Part shown: one piece after another, positions 37,959-49,448 of the stretch | Position numbering within the stretch: the first letter of the stretch is position 1 | Layout: the number at the start of each line of letters is the position of its first letter | NCBI GenBank assembly: GCA_013397435.1 | Contig: VZRG01000440.1 | Coordinates: 205,322-269,321 of the forward strand | Length of the DNA stretch: 64,000 nucleotides | Direction: 5' to 3' | Source of the DNA: Erythrocercus mccallii | Taxonomy: Eukaryota > Chordata > Aves > Passeriformes > Dicruridae | The notes under the pieces: model-generated | The model's input: only the letters and a program-made list of their open reading frames with translations | What the model was told of the DNA's origin: nothing | Databases searched by the model: none | Translations under genes and position numbers: made by a program

Positions 37959-38046
37959 GTTAAAATAAACAGCATTGGGAATACACAAGATAAGAATTGA
38001 ACTTGATGGATTGCCAAATGAACAACCTGGCTGGAACTTACAAAGG
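37959..38046 (+). pseudogene. PLAT 3, exon B, frameshifted
   Basis: Between TTTATTCAG and AGG|GTGAGA lie 88 nt, one more than the 87 of PLAT 1 exon B. The opening VKINSIGN is in phase 0. HKIRIELDGLPNEQPGWNLQ follows in another frame, while the opening frame meets a TGA. The break is at about 37980-37984. Phase 0 to 0 means skipping would restore the frame. Confidence 0.82.
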
Positions 38047-39075
38047 GTGAGACATTTTTGCTGATTTTGTTCCAATTTTATTAATTTTTATGTGAACTAA
38101 AGGCCCATCTTTTCATAAAGACGTAGGTTTATGAATCAATAAATGCTGATTGGGATAAATTCTGACTGATTTATGTTCTTATATTGCTTTAGAGATGTCA
38201 AAAACACAGATACAGCTCATCTCCTAAGGGGTGGAAATATACAGGATTATTTTGCAATTATTCCTAATTCTTACAGACAGAAATTGTATTTATGTGTTTG
38301 ATCAAGTTTTGCTTTCTGTATTTTCTAAATTTTCTATACTGTTTGGTGTTTCTGTACTCTTCAGTGTGTGTTAGGGAGATTTTAGCTTTAAATTCCAGCT
38401 CTGAAAAATTGAAAATGATGGAGCAGCAATCATCCCATGACAACAACTTGCAAGGAATAAACAAAGTTTGCTGAAAGGTAAACTAGTAAGTTATAATAGG
38501 CCCCACAATTCCTCATAATCATGAATAGTTTCAGAGGAAAAAAAGCTGATGGGTTTTTTCCAATTTGGTGAATTAATTATTATTCTTTGTTTTAATTCTA
38601 TTTTTCTCTTGATATTTAGGGATGTTCACCAGAATAAATTTGTTCTAAATGTTTGCTAAGGCTGACACCCATGTAAAATTCATTTCAGATAAAGATAAGA
38701 TGGGATAAGAATTTTTAATCTGTTTCTTGTGTTGAATTTGTAAGGGAAACAAGTTCTTTTTCATTTGAGTAATCTTAAAAAGCTTGATTTAGACAATCAG
38801 AATTGGGCAATAATAACAGATTTTTATATTAACCCAAAGGTCTTAGCTGAGACTGTAGTAAAACTGAATGCAAGTATAAATATTTGTGTTGCTCAAATAA
38901 TTGCAGGAATCCCACTTTCCAGTTTGGTGGTTAAAAAATATTTCTTTAACATTTTGTTCCAAATTTCATAGGGTAAGACAGGGATTTCAAAGACTTCATT
39001 TCACATCAAGAAATAAATCATGTTGAAAGCTGTGTTTTTCTGAAAAAGCAGTTAATATATGCAATTGTTATGAAT

Positions 39076-39094
39076 CAGCAGGGGGAGCGCTGCC
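39076..39094 (+). promoter_or_regulatory. CTCF-like motif
   Basis: CAGCAGGGGGAGCGCTGCC is close to the CTCF core (CCAGCAGGGGGCGCTG), with one extra base near the centre. It stands out as a GC-rich island in AT-rich sequence. Binding is not shown. Confidence 0.3.
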
Positions 39095-40040
39095 AATAAA
39101 TATTAGAGATTAGGAATCAATGCTGCCAAAGTATTTAATGTTAAAATAAATAAATGCTTTGGTGTTGAAAGCAGTGTTCATTTCACTTTAATACTTCATT
39201 GGAAAAGTGAGATTAAGACATCTATTGCCCTGATTCCCTAAGTGTTGGAATTTGGATGTGAGTGCTTATTTTCATAAATTTTTTGCAAGGCTTATGCATA
39301 TTATATGTACACTCAAAAATGCAATTGCAGAAAGATAATTTTTGATTTCTTTTTGCTAGTCAAGACCTCTGGAAAATGCCTGTAGTAACTACTGTAATTC
39401 CAGACCAACAAAAACTGCTTTCATAAAAGAGAATAAAGAGTGCTGTAATTATAGGAAACAAGCAAGGTAGCTATCTTACTATATAGCAGCCAATAAATCT
39501 AGAAATTGGAATTCTAACCATCTTAGAATATATAGATGGTAATGGTGCACAGGTTGGTTTTTGTTTTGCTGTAGAAGAGCTAAAGATAATACAAATTGAT
39601 TTAAGATTCCAGCGTACCCTCTACTTGTCAAAGTTCAGAGGGATGTAGGTGGTGAGTTTCATCCTGGTTTCATTCTAAAATAGGAAAATCTGTGTCCGTC
39701 TTTCCACACCTTTCAAAAGCTCAGTGTCATGTAACAGCAGCTACCAGAAGGTTTTCAGTCTTCAGTCCTCCAGGCAATGTTACACAGAGGTGGTTTCCTC
39801 GCCTAAACCAGACTTTGTGACATTTCAAATGGCAAACCCACAAATTTCAACTATATATTTGTTTGTTGCTTAGCAGTGGCCAAAATAAAAATATTTTCAT
39901 ACTTGAATTTTATATGTCATATTTACTGATAGAGTTACTGTTTTCTGAGATAGAGAAAAAAAAGGTATACAAAACTGTGTTTTGTTGTTGAGAAGCAAAG
40001 CACTGGAACTGAGTTATAGTTAGAATTGCTTCTCCTTCAG

Positions 40041-40173
40041 GTGACACTGCAACATCTAATGAGCAAGAAAACACTGAATTTTCCAGCAAACACATGGTTA
40101 TCAAAGAATTGTGATGATAGAGAATATCTTTGTGAACTTCCAGTAGTGGAAGCTGGGAAACTTATCTATCCAA
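40041..40173 (+). CDS. PLAT 3, exon C
   Basis: A 133-nt segment, the same length as PLAT 1 exon C, phase 0 to 1, between TTCTCCTTCAG and CCAA|GTATTT. It encodes LNFPANTWLSKNCDD and a closing CELPVVEAGKLIYP. The RWL motif is TWL and the donor is weaker than usual, but the frame is open. Confidence 0.8.
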
Positions 40174-40410
40174 GTATTTGTGTACAGTTATTTATATGTT
40201 GGCTACCTGATTTTCAATATTAATGCCAACAGAATTGTGGCCCTAGCAATCTGAAAAGCAAATAGTTTGACTGACTTCTGGAGAGTATCTTCCAGAAAGC
40301 TACTTGCAGATCATACGTACTGTCATTGTTCTCATTAAGCTATAATAGTGAGTAAGATTAATTGTGATTACATATAACTTGCACTTTCTTCTTTTGGTTA
40401 TTTTCGGAAG

Positions 40411-40558
40411 TTGTTTCATACCATGTTTATGTCCACACAGGTGACCTGGAGCAAGCTGAGACTTTGCAGTTTATTTGTGTATCTATGGAAAAAGAGGAGA
40501 TTCTGGTCCAAGACTTCTGCATAAAATTGGTATACCTGTGACATTTCAGAGAGGAATG
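40411..40558 (+). pseudogene. PLAT 4, exon A, frameshifted
   Basis: Acceptor TTTTCGGAAG (weak) and donor ATG|GTAAGT bound 148 nt, which does not keep the phase 1 to 0 rule. The start reads YHVYVHTGDLEQAETLQFIC. The end reads YGKRGDSGPRLLHKIGIPVT then FQRGM in another frame. The shift is at about 40466-40483, and the opening frame runs into a stop. Confidence 0.8.
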
Positions 40559-42808
40559 GTAAGTCTGAAAAACAATTTGCTTAGCCTTATGAATATAGCT
40601 AAGTAACTGTATACAGGTTATACAGGTTCTTAATACTACTAATAAAGCAAACCACATAAGTTTAGCTAAATAACTTTTAAGAACTAAGGAAAATGTTCTT
40701 CTTATGACCCAGGAATTGACAGGATGAGTGAAAAGGAATAGGCAGGAAAAGGGAAAGAAAAATTATTTGAGACCCTCACCCTCAGATGGTGAGAAGGGCT
40801 ACCTATGAATTGAAAACATGCCTTTTCAAAGTATGATGAGTTACTCCAAAAGAGTGTACAGGAATTGCTCCATGATTTCAGATCTTAGTAAGTCTATTTG
40901 TTACGTATTTTTTTAAAGTATTGTGATTAATACAGGAGAGACTGGAAGTAATTTTTCTTTCAATTTATTACCTCCTAACTCTTCCAAAGGTAAAATATAC
41001 ATCATCCCAATTTTCTGCAGTACGGTTGAATTTCAGGAACTACTGAATTTAATGTTAACTCTGCCTCTAGCCTTCTTGTGACCTTCTGTTGAGCCTGTTT
41101 CTTCCTTTGTGATCTATTGAGGATTAACACTTGTATGTATAACCAGTGGTATCAAGCTGTTAGTGGAACACGTAATTACAAAATGAAAAGCAGTATCTGA
41201 AGTGCTAAAAATAGCCATAACCGACTTTAAATGTATCTATACCATTTTAAAATACGTATTTTATGCTCTTACTAATGTATGAGAGATAAAGTTCTATTCA
41301 AATTAAAATGCAGGATTTAAGTGGAATTTTCTGGGGGGCATTATTCTAGCCAGATTGATAGTCAATTCAGCATATTATTTACACAGGGCTAAGGGGAATG
41401 GTTCAAAGTGCACTTTGTTATGGAAATGAGTGAATAAGAGAGTGGATTGTTTGGAACAGCAGGGCAGGGACAGGGATATATCATTTTATGGCAGAGATAG
41501 TGGAATGCTGATTTGAACAACTTGACTTCATCCCTGCCACAGATATTCTGCATTATATTGTGCAAATTGCTTAAAATAAAACTTCCCTGAGTGACCACGT
41601 TTTTCATGCTTACGTATTGCTGCATAACCAGTTTAACTTTCCTGAACAACCATAGCTGTAACTGAGTTCAAATAGAATTCTGCTCTGCACCTAGTAAGCT
41701 GTTTGAAATGCTAAATATTTCAGTAAATTAACCCCTCTGTTTCTCAGTTGAGCACCCACACCATTTTCCATCTTTGACAGCTTTTGGCAGTAAACTCTGT
41801 GCTTTAACTATGTAGATAAATTGAAATATTATGCAGATGGCTTTTCAAAAAAGAGATTAGCAGTTGCAGAAAACCAGGGTGCTATGGGAGAAGTGCAAAG
41901 GTGAAGTCACTGGGGAAATCAGTTCTATTTTACTGAGCTCTTTGGGTGGTTGCAGTAAATAATGCATAGAGTCATAAAGATAATGAAGATAAAAAGAGAT
42001 ACTGAAAATCTGTCGTTCTTCTGAGCACACTTTGAGGCAGGAATCTTTCAGAGAGAATAGCTTGTGATCATATATTATCTATACACAAGGGATAAGTAAT
42101 CTTGCACAAGCAGCCTCAATTCTGCCATTTGCTCAGGACCGAGAACTTCACAGATATGGATTTTCCAGTGTATTTCTTCCCTTCATTTTCATTTTACTGA
42201 GAAGGATGATCTGGACCATTACATTTAGAGACAGAAAGCTGTATGCTTTTTAGTGGGACAGAAAATTATCAACCTGAAACTGATCACCTTCATGCTTCTG
42301 TGAAAACAATCTTTTCCAACTATAAGCACAAGCCTAAATGAATAAAAAGGGGAAAATGGCATGTCAGATTTCAGTTTCTTTCAATAGAATAAAAGGTAAA
42401 AGAGGAGGTAAAACCAAAATGAGAAAATGATGAGATAGTCTGTTTTAAAGTGATATCAACAAAGGAAATAACAGCTTTAAGTCTTTCTTACCTAGAGAAG
42501 ACTAATGTAAATGGCAAGGTATTGAAACAATACTAAAGGGTTGTGAGGAGCATTTTGGATGACGGCTGAAAAAGCCCAATTTATTTGGGATTATTACTGC
42601 ATCCTGATTTTGGCTGTGTTTTCTTTTACTGTGACACTTCATCAAAAGACATTTAACTCTTCAGATCCAAACACCTTGAATACAGCTGTCATTAAACCAA
42701 TTGAAATCTTTGTACACTGTGGGAGTTGATCAGGCTTTTAACACCCTTAAGTTTTTGGATTGTCTTATTGGTAGCAAGTTGCAGAGTGCTGTCTCCTCTG
42801 CCTTCCAG

Positions 42809-42963
42809 GTCAGTCTTTTTGAAGTGGAAGCTGTATCTCTGGGGAAGCTGCAGAAGGTGCTGTTGCACTGTGAGGCCAGTACCAAGTCCCAGTGTTGGTA
42901 CTGCGATAAAGTCATTGTCAGAGAAGCCAAGAACAACTCAGAATATGTTTTCAATTGTGAAAG
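42809..42963 (+). CDS. PLAT 4, exon B
   Basis: A 155-nt segment, phase 0 to 2, between CTGCCTTCCAG and GAAAG|GTAGTT. It encodes FEVEAVSLGKLQKVLLH, CWYCDKVIVREAKNN and YVFNCER, covering the middle of the domain and stopping at the Arg of the RWL motif. The intron thus splits Arg-Trp, as in PLAT 2. It is open; the donor is slightly weak. Confidence 0.83.
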
Positions 42964-45287
42964 GTAGTTTTTACAATAATATTCTTAAATATTCATCAGT
43001 ATGTATCACTAAATGTATTGTGTCAATTGATGTACTAAATGTGAGTTTTTCAGGCAAAGACATTTTTTGATTATTTCACAGTTTCATAAAATCCACAAAA
43101 TGTGTTGCTCCAGAACAGATTGCTTGAATTAATGTTCTGTATGGTCTGTAGCAAAGTTTAAACGCTTATATTGAGTCCGTTTTATTAGATTTAGACTACA
43201 GCATTATCTTACAGGATCAGTGCTGTAAGTGTGATTTACCTTTCAGGAGGGAAAGATAAAGCACCTGAAATGTTTTAAATTAAGTGTATTTCTAAATGGG
43301 AAAGAAACCAGGTTTTCCATACAGGACTAGCATTCAGTCTCTTTACAGCATGACCAGAGAGAAAAATACACCTGGAACTATTTTGTAGATGTTCCATTTA
43401 AGTTACTAAATGAGCATCTTAAAAGTCAATTGATAAATACTTCATTTTGCATTTTTAGAAAAATATGGTAATCCCACATTTGGTGTTTCCAGCTTACTGT
43501 TTCTCTCGTGGATATATGCATGACTCAAGTGAAATAAAGAAAGTGAAGAGAAACAATATGACTATGTGACAAGGCACTAGAATAAATAATATTTAATTAA
43601 TAGTATTTAATAAATGCACATTACCTAGTTATTTTGTCAGGATTTAAACAAATATGTTACATAAGCTTGAACAACCTCTTGCAATTCTTGGTGTCACATC
43701 CTCAAAAACAGGAATAAAGATGTTTTCTCACCTTGATTAAGTCTCTAAATCTGAGATTTTTCTTCAACCAGTAAGATGGTTATAAATAGTAGTGTAAGAC
43801 TGAGGATTTCTCTGAGTATGTTTGGATGTGGACCAGCTTTTGTTACTAGCTGTAGTTGCTACCTTTCTAAGAAAATATAGGTGAAATTTTCTTTTTCATA
43901 GCTATCTTTAGTGAGCAACAGGGCTTAGGAATGATAAATAGCAGGACACTTAGCTGTATTAATTCTGTGACAACACCAGATGTTAATTATTCTGTGATAG
44001 GGAGTGTTAAAAAGATTTCTTTTTTCTAAATTTCTTTTTTAATGTCTAACTTCTCTACAAGAAAACCCTTCCACTGAAAAGGATTAAAATAAGTCAATGA
44101 TGGGGGTCAGGTAGAACTTCTGTGTTTGCCAAAATATACCTGTGCTCTATTCAAGGAGGGAGAAGGGTTTTGCTCTTCAGAAATATAATTCAGTAATCTT
44201 CAGCCTCACATTTATCTTATTTTTCACATCTATTTTCTGATCCGGGGCATGAAAAAGTTCTATCTTTGTTCTCATTTAGCCATGGGAAAAAAATAATTTT
44301 ATCTGTCTTAAAAACCTGATATTAGTTCCTGAATGTCTAACAGCTTCTACTGGATTTCAATTATACAGTATTTACTAGTTATTGATACCTTTTAGCATCT
44401 GGGATTTCAGAAGGTACCGGTGCGATCAGTTTTTAGCAGAAGTGATAGAAATAGTTTAGTAAGAGAAAATTTTTTTCTTAGGGAGTAGCTCTTATATGAA
44501 TTGGCCAACTAATGATTTCAAGACAAAAAAATAGGAAAATTTGTAAGTTGCTCTGAACTTTTCTTGTCCAACTTGTACTGGAATCCAAACAGGTTTCATA
44601 GGAGATTGAATGATTTAGATCATTCCTGGAGAGTCTGTGGAACTGGACCAAGGAAATAAAAAACTACAGCCCAGAAGATTGCTGCATTTCTTTTCTTGTA
44701 AAGAAAAGACTTGATTTTTTAACAAGTGAAAGAGAACAAAAGCTCGTGGTAATCCATGATCTGAATGAAAAGTTTTCAAAATTACACATAGCCTAGAGTA
44801 ACGTGACTAGGAAATGTAAAGAATGTTTTCCTTGGTTTGTCCTTTTTTAGACTCATTTACCCGTCCTCAATTTATAGGAGGAATAAGAAAGAGAAGTGTT
44901 TGGTTCCATCTTTGTTTTTAACACTGAACTGTAGTTTTAAGAAATATTGCAAGAGATACATACAAATTATACTTACCTCTCAATCCATAGTACTGAAAAA
45001 AATGTTCTGTGCTATATTCTTCTGTTTAGCTATAGGAACAAGTACAGAGGTGCCACACAAGTCTCTTAATCTGATACAAGCGTATTTTACACCTACTTTT
45101 ACATAAAAGAAGTTTCTTTGTTGAGTCAAATAATTTCTACTTTAACACAAATCAAATACTAAAATTTTAGAAGTAGAGACCATTTGCTGTTAGCTGCATT
45201 CAGTATAAAAATCCGATATGGACCAGTCAGTTATATGGTAATTCAAATAAAAATTGATTCCTACTGCTTTCTTATTTTCTTTCTTAG

Positions 45288-45346
45288 GTGGCTTCCATTT
45301 ATGTCTCAAGGTATACTTCATTCAGAAATTGAGCTGTACCCTCAAG
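45288..45346 (+). CDS. PLAT 4, exon C
   Basis: A 59-nt segment, phase 2 to 1, between TTTCTTTCTTAG and CAAG|GTAAGA. It completes the Arg codon and reads WLPFMSQGILHSEIELYPQ, the C-terminal end of the PLAT domain. The DDG turn is lost, but it is open. Confidence 0.78.
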
Positions 45347-45650
45347 GTAAGATTTATTGTAACTTCATGAATAATAATTAGTAATCCTTTTCCTCTGAAG
45401 AAATCTGGGCAGATTTTACACTGTAAATAACAGAGTTAATAATTTTGCAGCTTGCTTTGCTTTAGTTCTGAGAGAGAAATAATTTATATAATTGCTATAA
45501 GTGATAGTGAGAAAATAATGAGGGAATGAATGAGAAAGAATTTGCTTGTATTGGCTAGAAGAACTGAATGTGGTTTTGATCTCTTTCAAACATTTTCCAT
45601 AATGTTAAAGGATAGATCCTTTATTAATGGATTTTTTCTTTTTTTGGCAG

Positions 45651-45692
45651 AGTTTGAAAAAAATCAGCAGCTGAAAATGCAAGAAGCAAATG
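45651..45692 (+). CDS. Charged linker exon after PLAT 4
   Basis: A 42-nt segment, phase 1 to 1, between TTTTTTTGGCAG and AATG|GTAAAT. It encodes EFEKNQQLKMQEANG. Phases fit both the preceding exon and PLAT 5 exon A, and it parallels the linker at 20498. Confidence 0.65.
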
Positions 45693-46395
45693 GTAAATAC
45701 TGCTCTTGCTTTCTGGTTTTAATGAAGACTGTTTCTGTTTCAGAACTAATTGCTTTACACATTTGTTGCCATTTGTATTTATTTCAAAATATTAATTATA
45801 GCGCACTATTTGAACATTTCAGTAAACTCTGAACTTCACATTTTAATTAAAAAAAATAAATAACTTTGATTTATGCTTTCTTTTTATTCTGTCATTTTTC
45901 TTTCCATAATGTTATTTTTCTTTCTCATTCTTTGAAAAATTCCCATTCTTCTAGTACTTATTGATTATCTATCTTAATTTCAGGTTTTTATAGTTAACAT
46001 TTTAAAACATGATTCTTTTTCCTAGCCTATATATAGATGTGTTCTCAACAATAGATTTTCATTTTCTGTTTTACTTGTGATTTCATATTTGTTCAGGTTG
46101 AATTTTCTGTCCTGGCAACCAAAGTGTATGCAGCAAAGAGCCTCTTGTCTGGGACACTCAGTATAACATGGGTCAGTGGGAAACAGATTTGAAGTTGTGT
46201 ATCCTATACCTAGAGGGAGGGCTCCAATTCCTGGTTTAGTGGTTCATCTGAGTGGTTGTTCACTTACCTTTTCCCCACAAGCTTTTAAATATATGGTGTT
46301 TCCTTTCTGTATCACTTTTTTTAAAAAAAATAATTATTTTCCTAGGAAGTAGAACTTTCTAGTGTATTATAATGTTTCTAATAATATAGGAAAAT

Positions 46396-46455
46396 AATAA
46401 AAACCCCACAAACAAACAAATAAACAAAAAACCCCAAACAACACAAAACCCCTCA
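46396..46455 (+). repeat. A/C-rich simple repeat
   Basis: Imperfect ACAAA/AACCCC units, low complexity. Confidence 0.85.
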
Positions 46456-47611
46456 TGTCTAGATAGCCATCTGTGGCAAGATACCAGTTTCTGTTGGCCC
46501 CAGAACCCCAGGTGATAGGCTGCACCTTTCCTCTATGTATGCTAAATGAAAGTTATATCGTAACACCTTTACTTGTTTTATTTTCCTCTCATAGTGTGTT
46601 CTCTCTTCAGTCACTAAGCAACTGTTGGTACTCTACCTCATCAGAACAACCCGGATTTTCTTGCCAACAGGAATTATGTTTTTGTAATACTTACTGTTTC
46701 CCTTTTCTATTTGGAAGCATGAAATGCAATGCAATGCAGGGAGGATTCCTGGCATCAGAGAAATTAGAAATTTAAAGACTCTTTTCCTATACCCACACTG
46801 TCTTTCAAACACAAGTCCTTTCTGTTTCCAGAAAAAAGGAACAAGCCTCAAAGTCAATATAGAAGAGTTCAAAACAAAATTCTTCTTAATGGTGTTTTTG
46901 GAGAAGCTTGATTCCCCTACTTTACCTTAGAGGGGTAGTTGTGTGCAAAATAATTTATAGATACTAAGCTTATACTTGGGAGTTAGGAGCTGAACTAGGT
47001 AGAAAATACAGCCTCAACAGTAGCAACTGCATCGTTTCAGAACCCCACTGCTTAACAAAAGACAGACTTTGAGAGGGTAGTACAATAGAAAGGGCCATCA
47101 AAACCACTTGAGGCACAATTAATCAATGAGCATGTCAAAAAGAAAATAAGTTCTACTTGCTTTAAAATGAGTATTTTTTTCTGAACGATGTTTGAAATTT
47201 TAGGAGTAGTGGGTCGTATTTTACCCTTGTCTGCACCATTCTTCATAAGGCCTTGTAAATGGAGTTGTCCTTATTTTCCAGTCAAATGGTTCAAAGGAAC
47301 TTTGTCTTTAGGAAATTAACATTATATATTGTTTGAAAATTGAAAAGGCTGAATTTTTTGTAAACAAGCTCTTTTTCTGTGGGGCAGGGTGTCCTTGCCT
47401 TATGCTCTTTGTTGCCACCATCGGTGTATAGAGGCTTTTCACTCTTCTAATTGATGTTTATCCTTTTGTTTCCTGGTGCTACAGTTCTTTTATCAAGAAA
47501 GTGAGTCTACAGAGAAAGCTGTGAAAATGCAGATTTTCAAAGGCACAAAAGAGTTTCTTACAAGCTGGAGTCTGACAATTCTTAATGAGAATTGGATGGT
47601 TCACTTCCTTT

Positions 47612-48195
47612 ATGGAATTGTAGAATTGTTTGGGTTGGAAGAAATCTTTAAGGATATCTAGTACAGCCCCTGACATGGATAGGGACATCTTCCAGTAGAC
47701 CAGGTTTCTCAAAGCCCCATCCAACCTGGCTTCAAAACACTCCCAGAGATGGGGCATCCACAACTTCTTTGGGCAACCTGTTCCAGTGTCTTACAATCCT
47801 TAGAGTAAATACATATCTATATATATAGATATATATATATTCTTCATGTCTTACCTAAATCTACTCTCTTTCACTTTAAAACCATTCCCCCTTGACATAT
47901 CACTACATGTCCTTGTAAAAAGTCTTTGCTTTTCTTTTAAGCTTCTTAATATACTGAAAGGCTGTCAATCAAGTGTACCTGCCTGGAATCTTCTCTTCTC
48001 CAAGCTGGACAACTTTTTTATCACAGGAGAGGAGCTCCAACCCCTAATAATTTTCATGGTCCTTCTCTGTGCCTGTTTCAACAGGTCCATATCCTTTGTT
48101 GGGGAACCCAGAGCTGGATGCAGTACTCCAGGCAGAGTCTCATCAGAGCAGAGTACAGGGGGATAATTCCTTCCCTCAGTCTGTGGGCCAGCTTT
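47612..48195 (-). mobile_element. CR1 LINE 3' fragment with internal TA repeat
   Basis: Starts TTGTAGAATTGTTTGGGTTG (reverse of the CR1 3' end) and shows CCAACCTGGCTTCAAAACAC and CAACCTGTTCCAGTGTCTTA. It ends past CAGTACTCCAGGCAGAGTCT. A (TA)n run at about 47813-47842 expands it. This is the longest CR1 copy in the window. Confidence 0.88.
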
Positions 48196-49283
48196 GATTG
48201 GACAGAATAAATGAGCCGTCACTGCTTTCTGAACTCCCAGCTGTGTATTTATGTGCATTTAAAATTCTATCACCTTCCCAAACCAGACATCAGCCAGACC
48301 TCTAAAGACTTGGAAAACAGGAAATCAAACTTCCTGTTCCAGTTCAATTTTTGTGGGGCAAATTACTGAGTGATAATGAGGTTGGCCCAAGATAAATACT
48401 TCTGTCAGACAAGAGATTTAAATCATGCAGGCATTACCAGACAGCTTTCGACTAGGAAAACTGCAGTGTATGCCATGGCATTTATTTAGAAGATGACTGT
48501 GGGCTGGTACTTAATTTGTTGTTTTCCTTGAACAGGATGAATTTAAGTCGTTATGTGGAATTTCACACAGACAAAAGCTGCAATCAGTGAGGGGTGGAGA
48601 AGCATGCAGTCCCATCTTTTCAGATGTAGAAATGCATTTTACAATTATGAATTGTTCTTTTTTAAAATAAGATTTATATTAAGCTGCTTTTGAATATTTA
48701 AATAACTTGTGTACATTGTATGGGAGCAGAGATAACATTTTAGTGTCAGGGAGCTTTATATGAAATGATTTTCTAATGAGTCCTAATCTGTTCAGAATTT
48801 TCTACAAAACCTTATCTTTCCTCATGTTGATTTCAATATGATGCCTCCACCCAGGCAAATGGAACTCTGTTGATGTATCACATCAACCTAAAAAGAGAGG
48901 AAATTGTACTTAATCGGGATGCTTTGACATTTTTCCTGTTGCATTTCTTGGTTATACTGTTGTCATAATCCAAATTCCGGATGGTGGTCTTCTTCTGTGT
49001 TGTCCCTCAGGGTTCTCACTAGAAATCTCACTTAGCTCTGTGTTCATATTTCTGGCTTTAGTGCAGTGTAAGCCTCCTTGATCCTTGATCCATAACTTGC
49101 TTAAGATCAGTTTGAATGGTGCAGTTTTTGGCTAATCCTCTGTTGCCTCTCCCAACATCATTACCTTTTAGGTACATTATAGTCACAGTCCTTGAGCCAA
49201 ACTGTGCTTTCATTCATCTTTCAAGTAAACTGCTTTGTATAATTAACATTTTTAAAAACATTGTAATTATTTTTACTTTGCAG

Positions 49284-49448
49284 AAGGAGACTGGAAGATA
49301 CCTCTAGTCACTGGGGATTTTGAAACAGCTGGCACAAACAGCAACAGTATTCCTTTATGCTTATGGAGAAAGCAAAGCTTCTGGTCCTATTATTTTGGGA
49401 TCTGGGAAACAGCAGCTGTTTAATCCCAACAGTGAAGATGCATTTAAG
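49284..49448 (+). pseudogene. PLAT 5, exon A, frameshifted
   Basis: Between TTTACTTTGCAG and AAG|GTATAG lie 165 nt, one base off the phase 1 to 0 length. The first part reads GDWKIPLVTGDFETAGTN. The second, TVFLYAYGESKASGPIILG and QQLFNPNSEDAFK, is in another frame. The break lies near 49338-49346 (ACAAACAGCAACAG). Splice consensus and domain residues on both sides are kept. Confidence 0.84.

Noticed and set aside
47476..47661. Open frame after a CAG-like acceptor, considered as a PLAT exon
   Set aside because: It has no PLAT or trefoil signature, and its end runs into a CR1 fragment.
24848..49448. Frameshifts as general sequencing error
   Set aside because: The 2.5-kb RP1 exon with many A-runs has none, two lesions are substitution-type stops, and most frameshifts are outside homopolymers. 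It cannot be fully excluded for the one at 24.9 kb.
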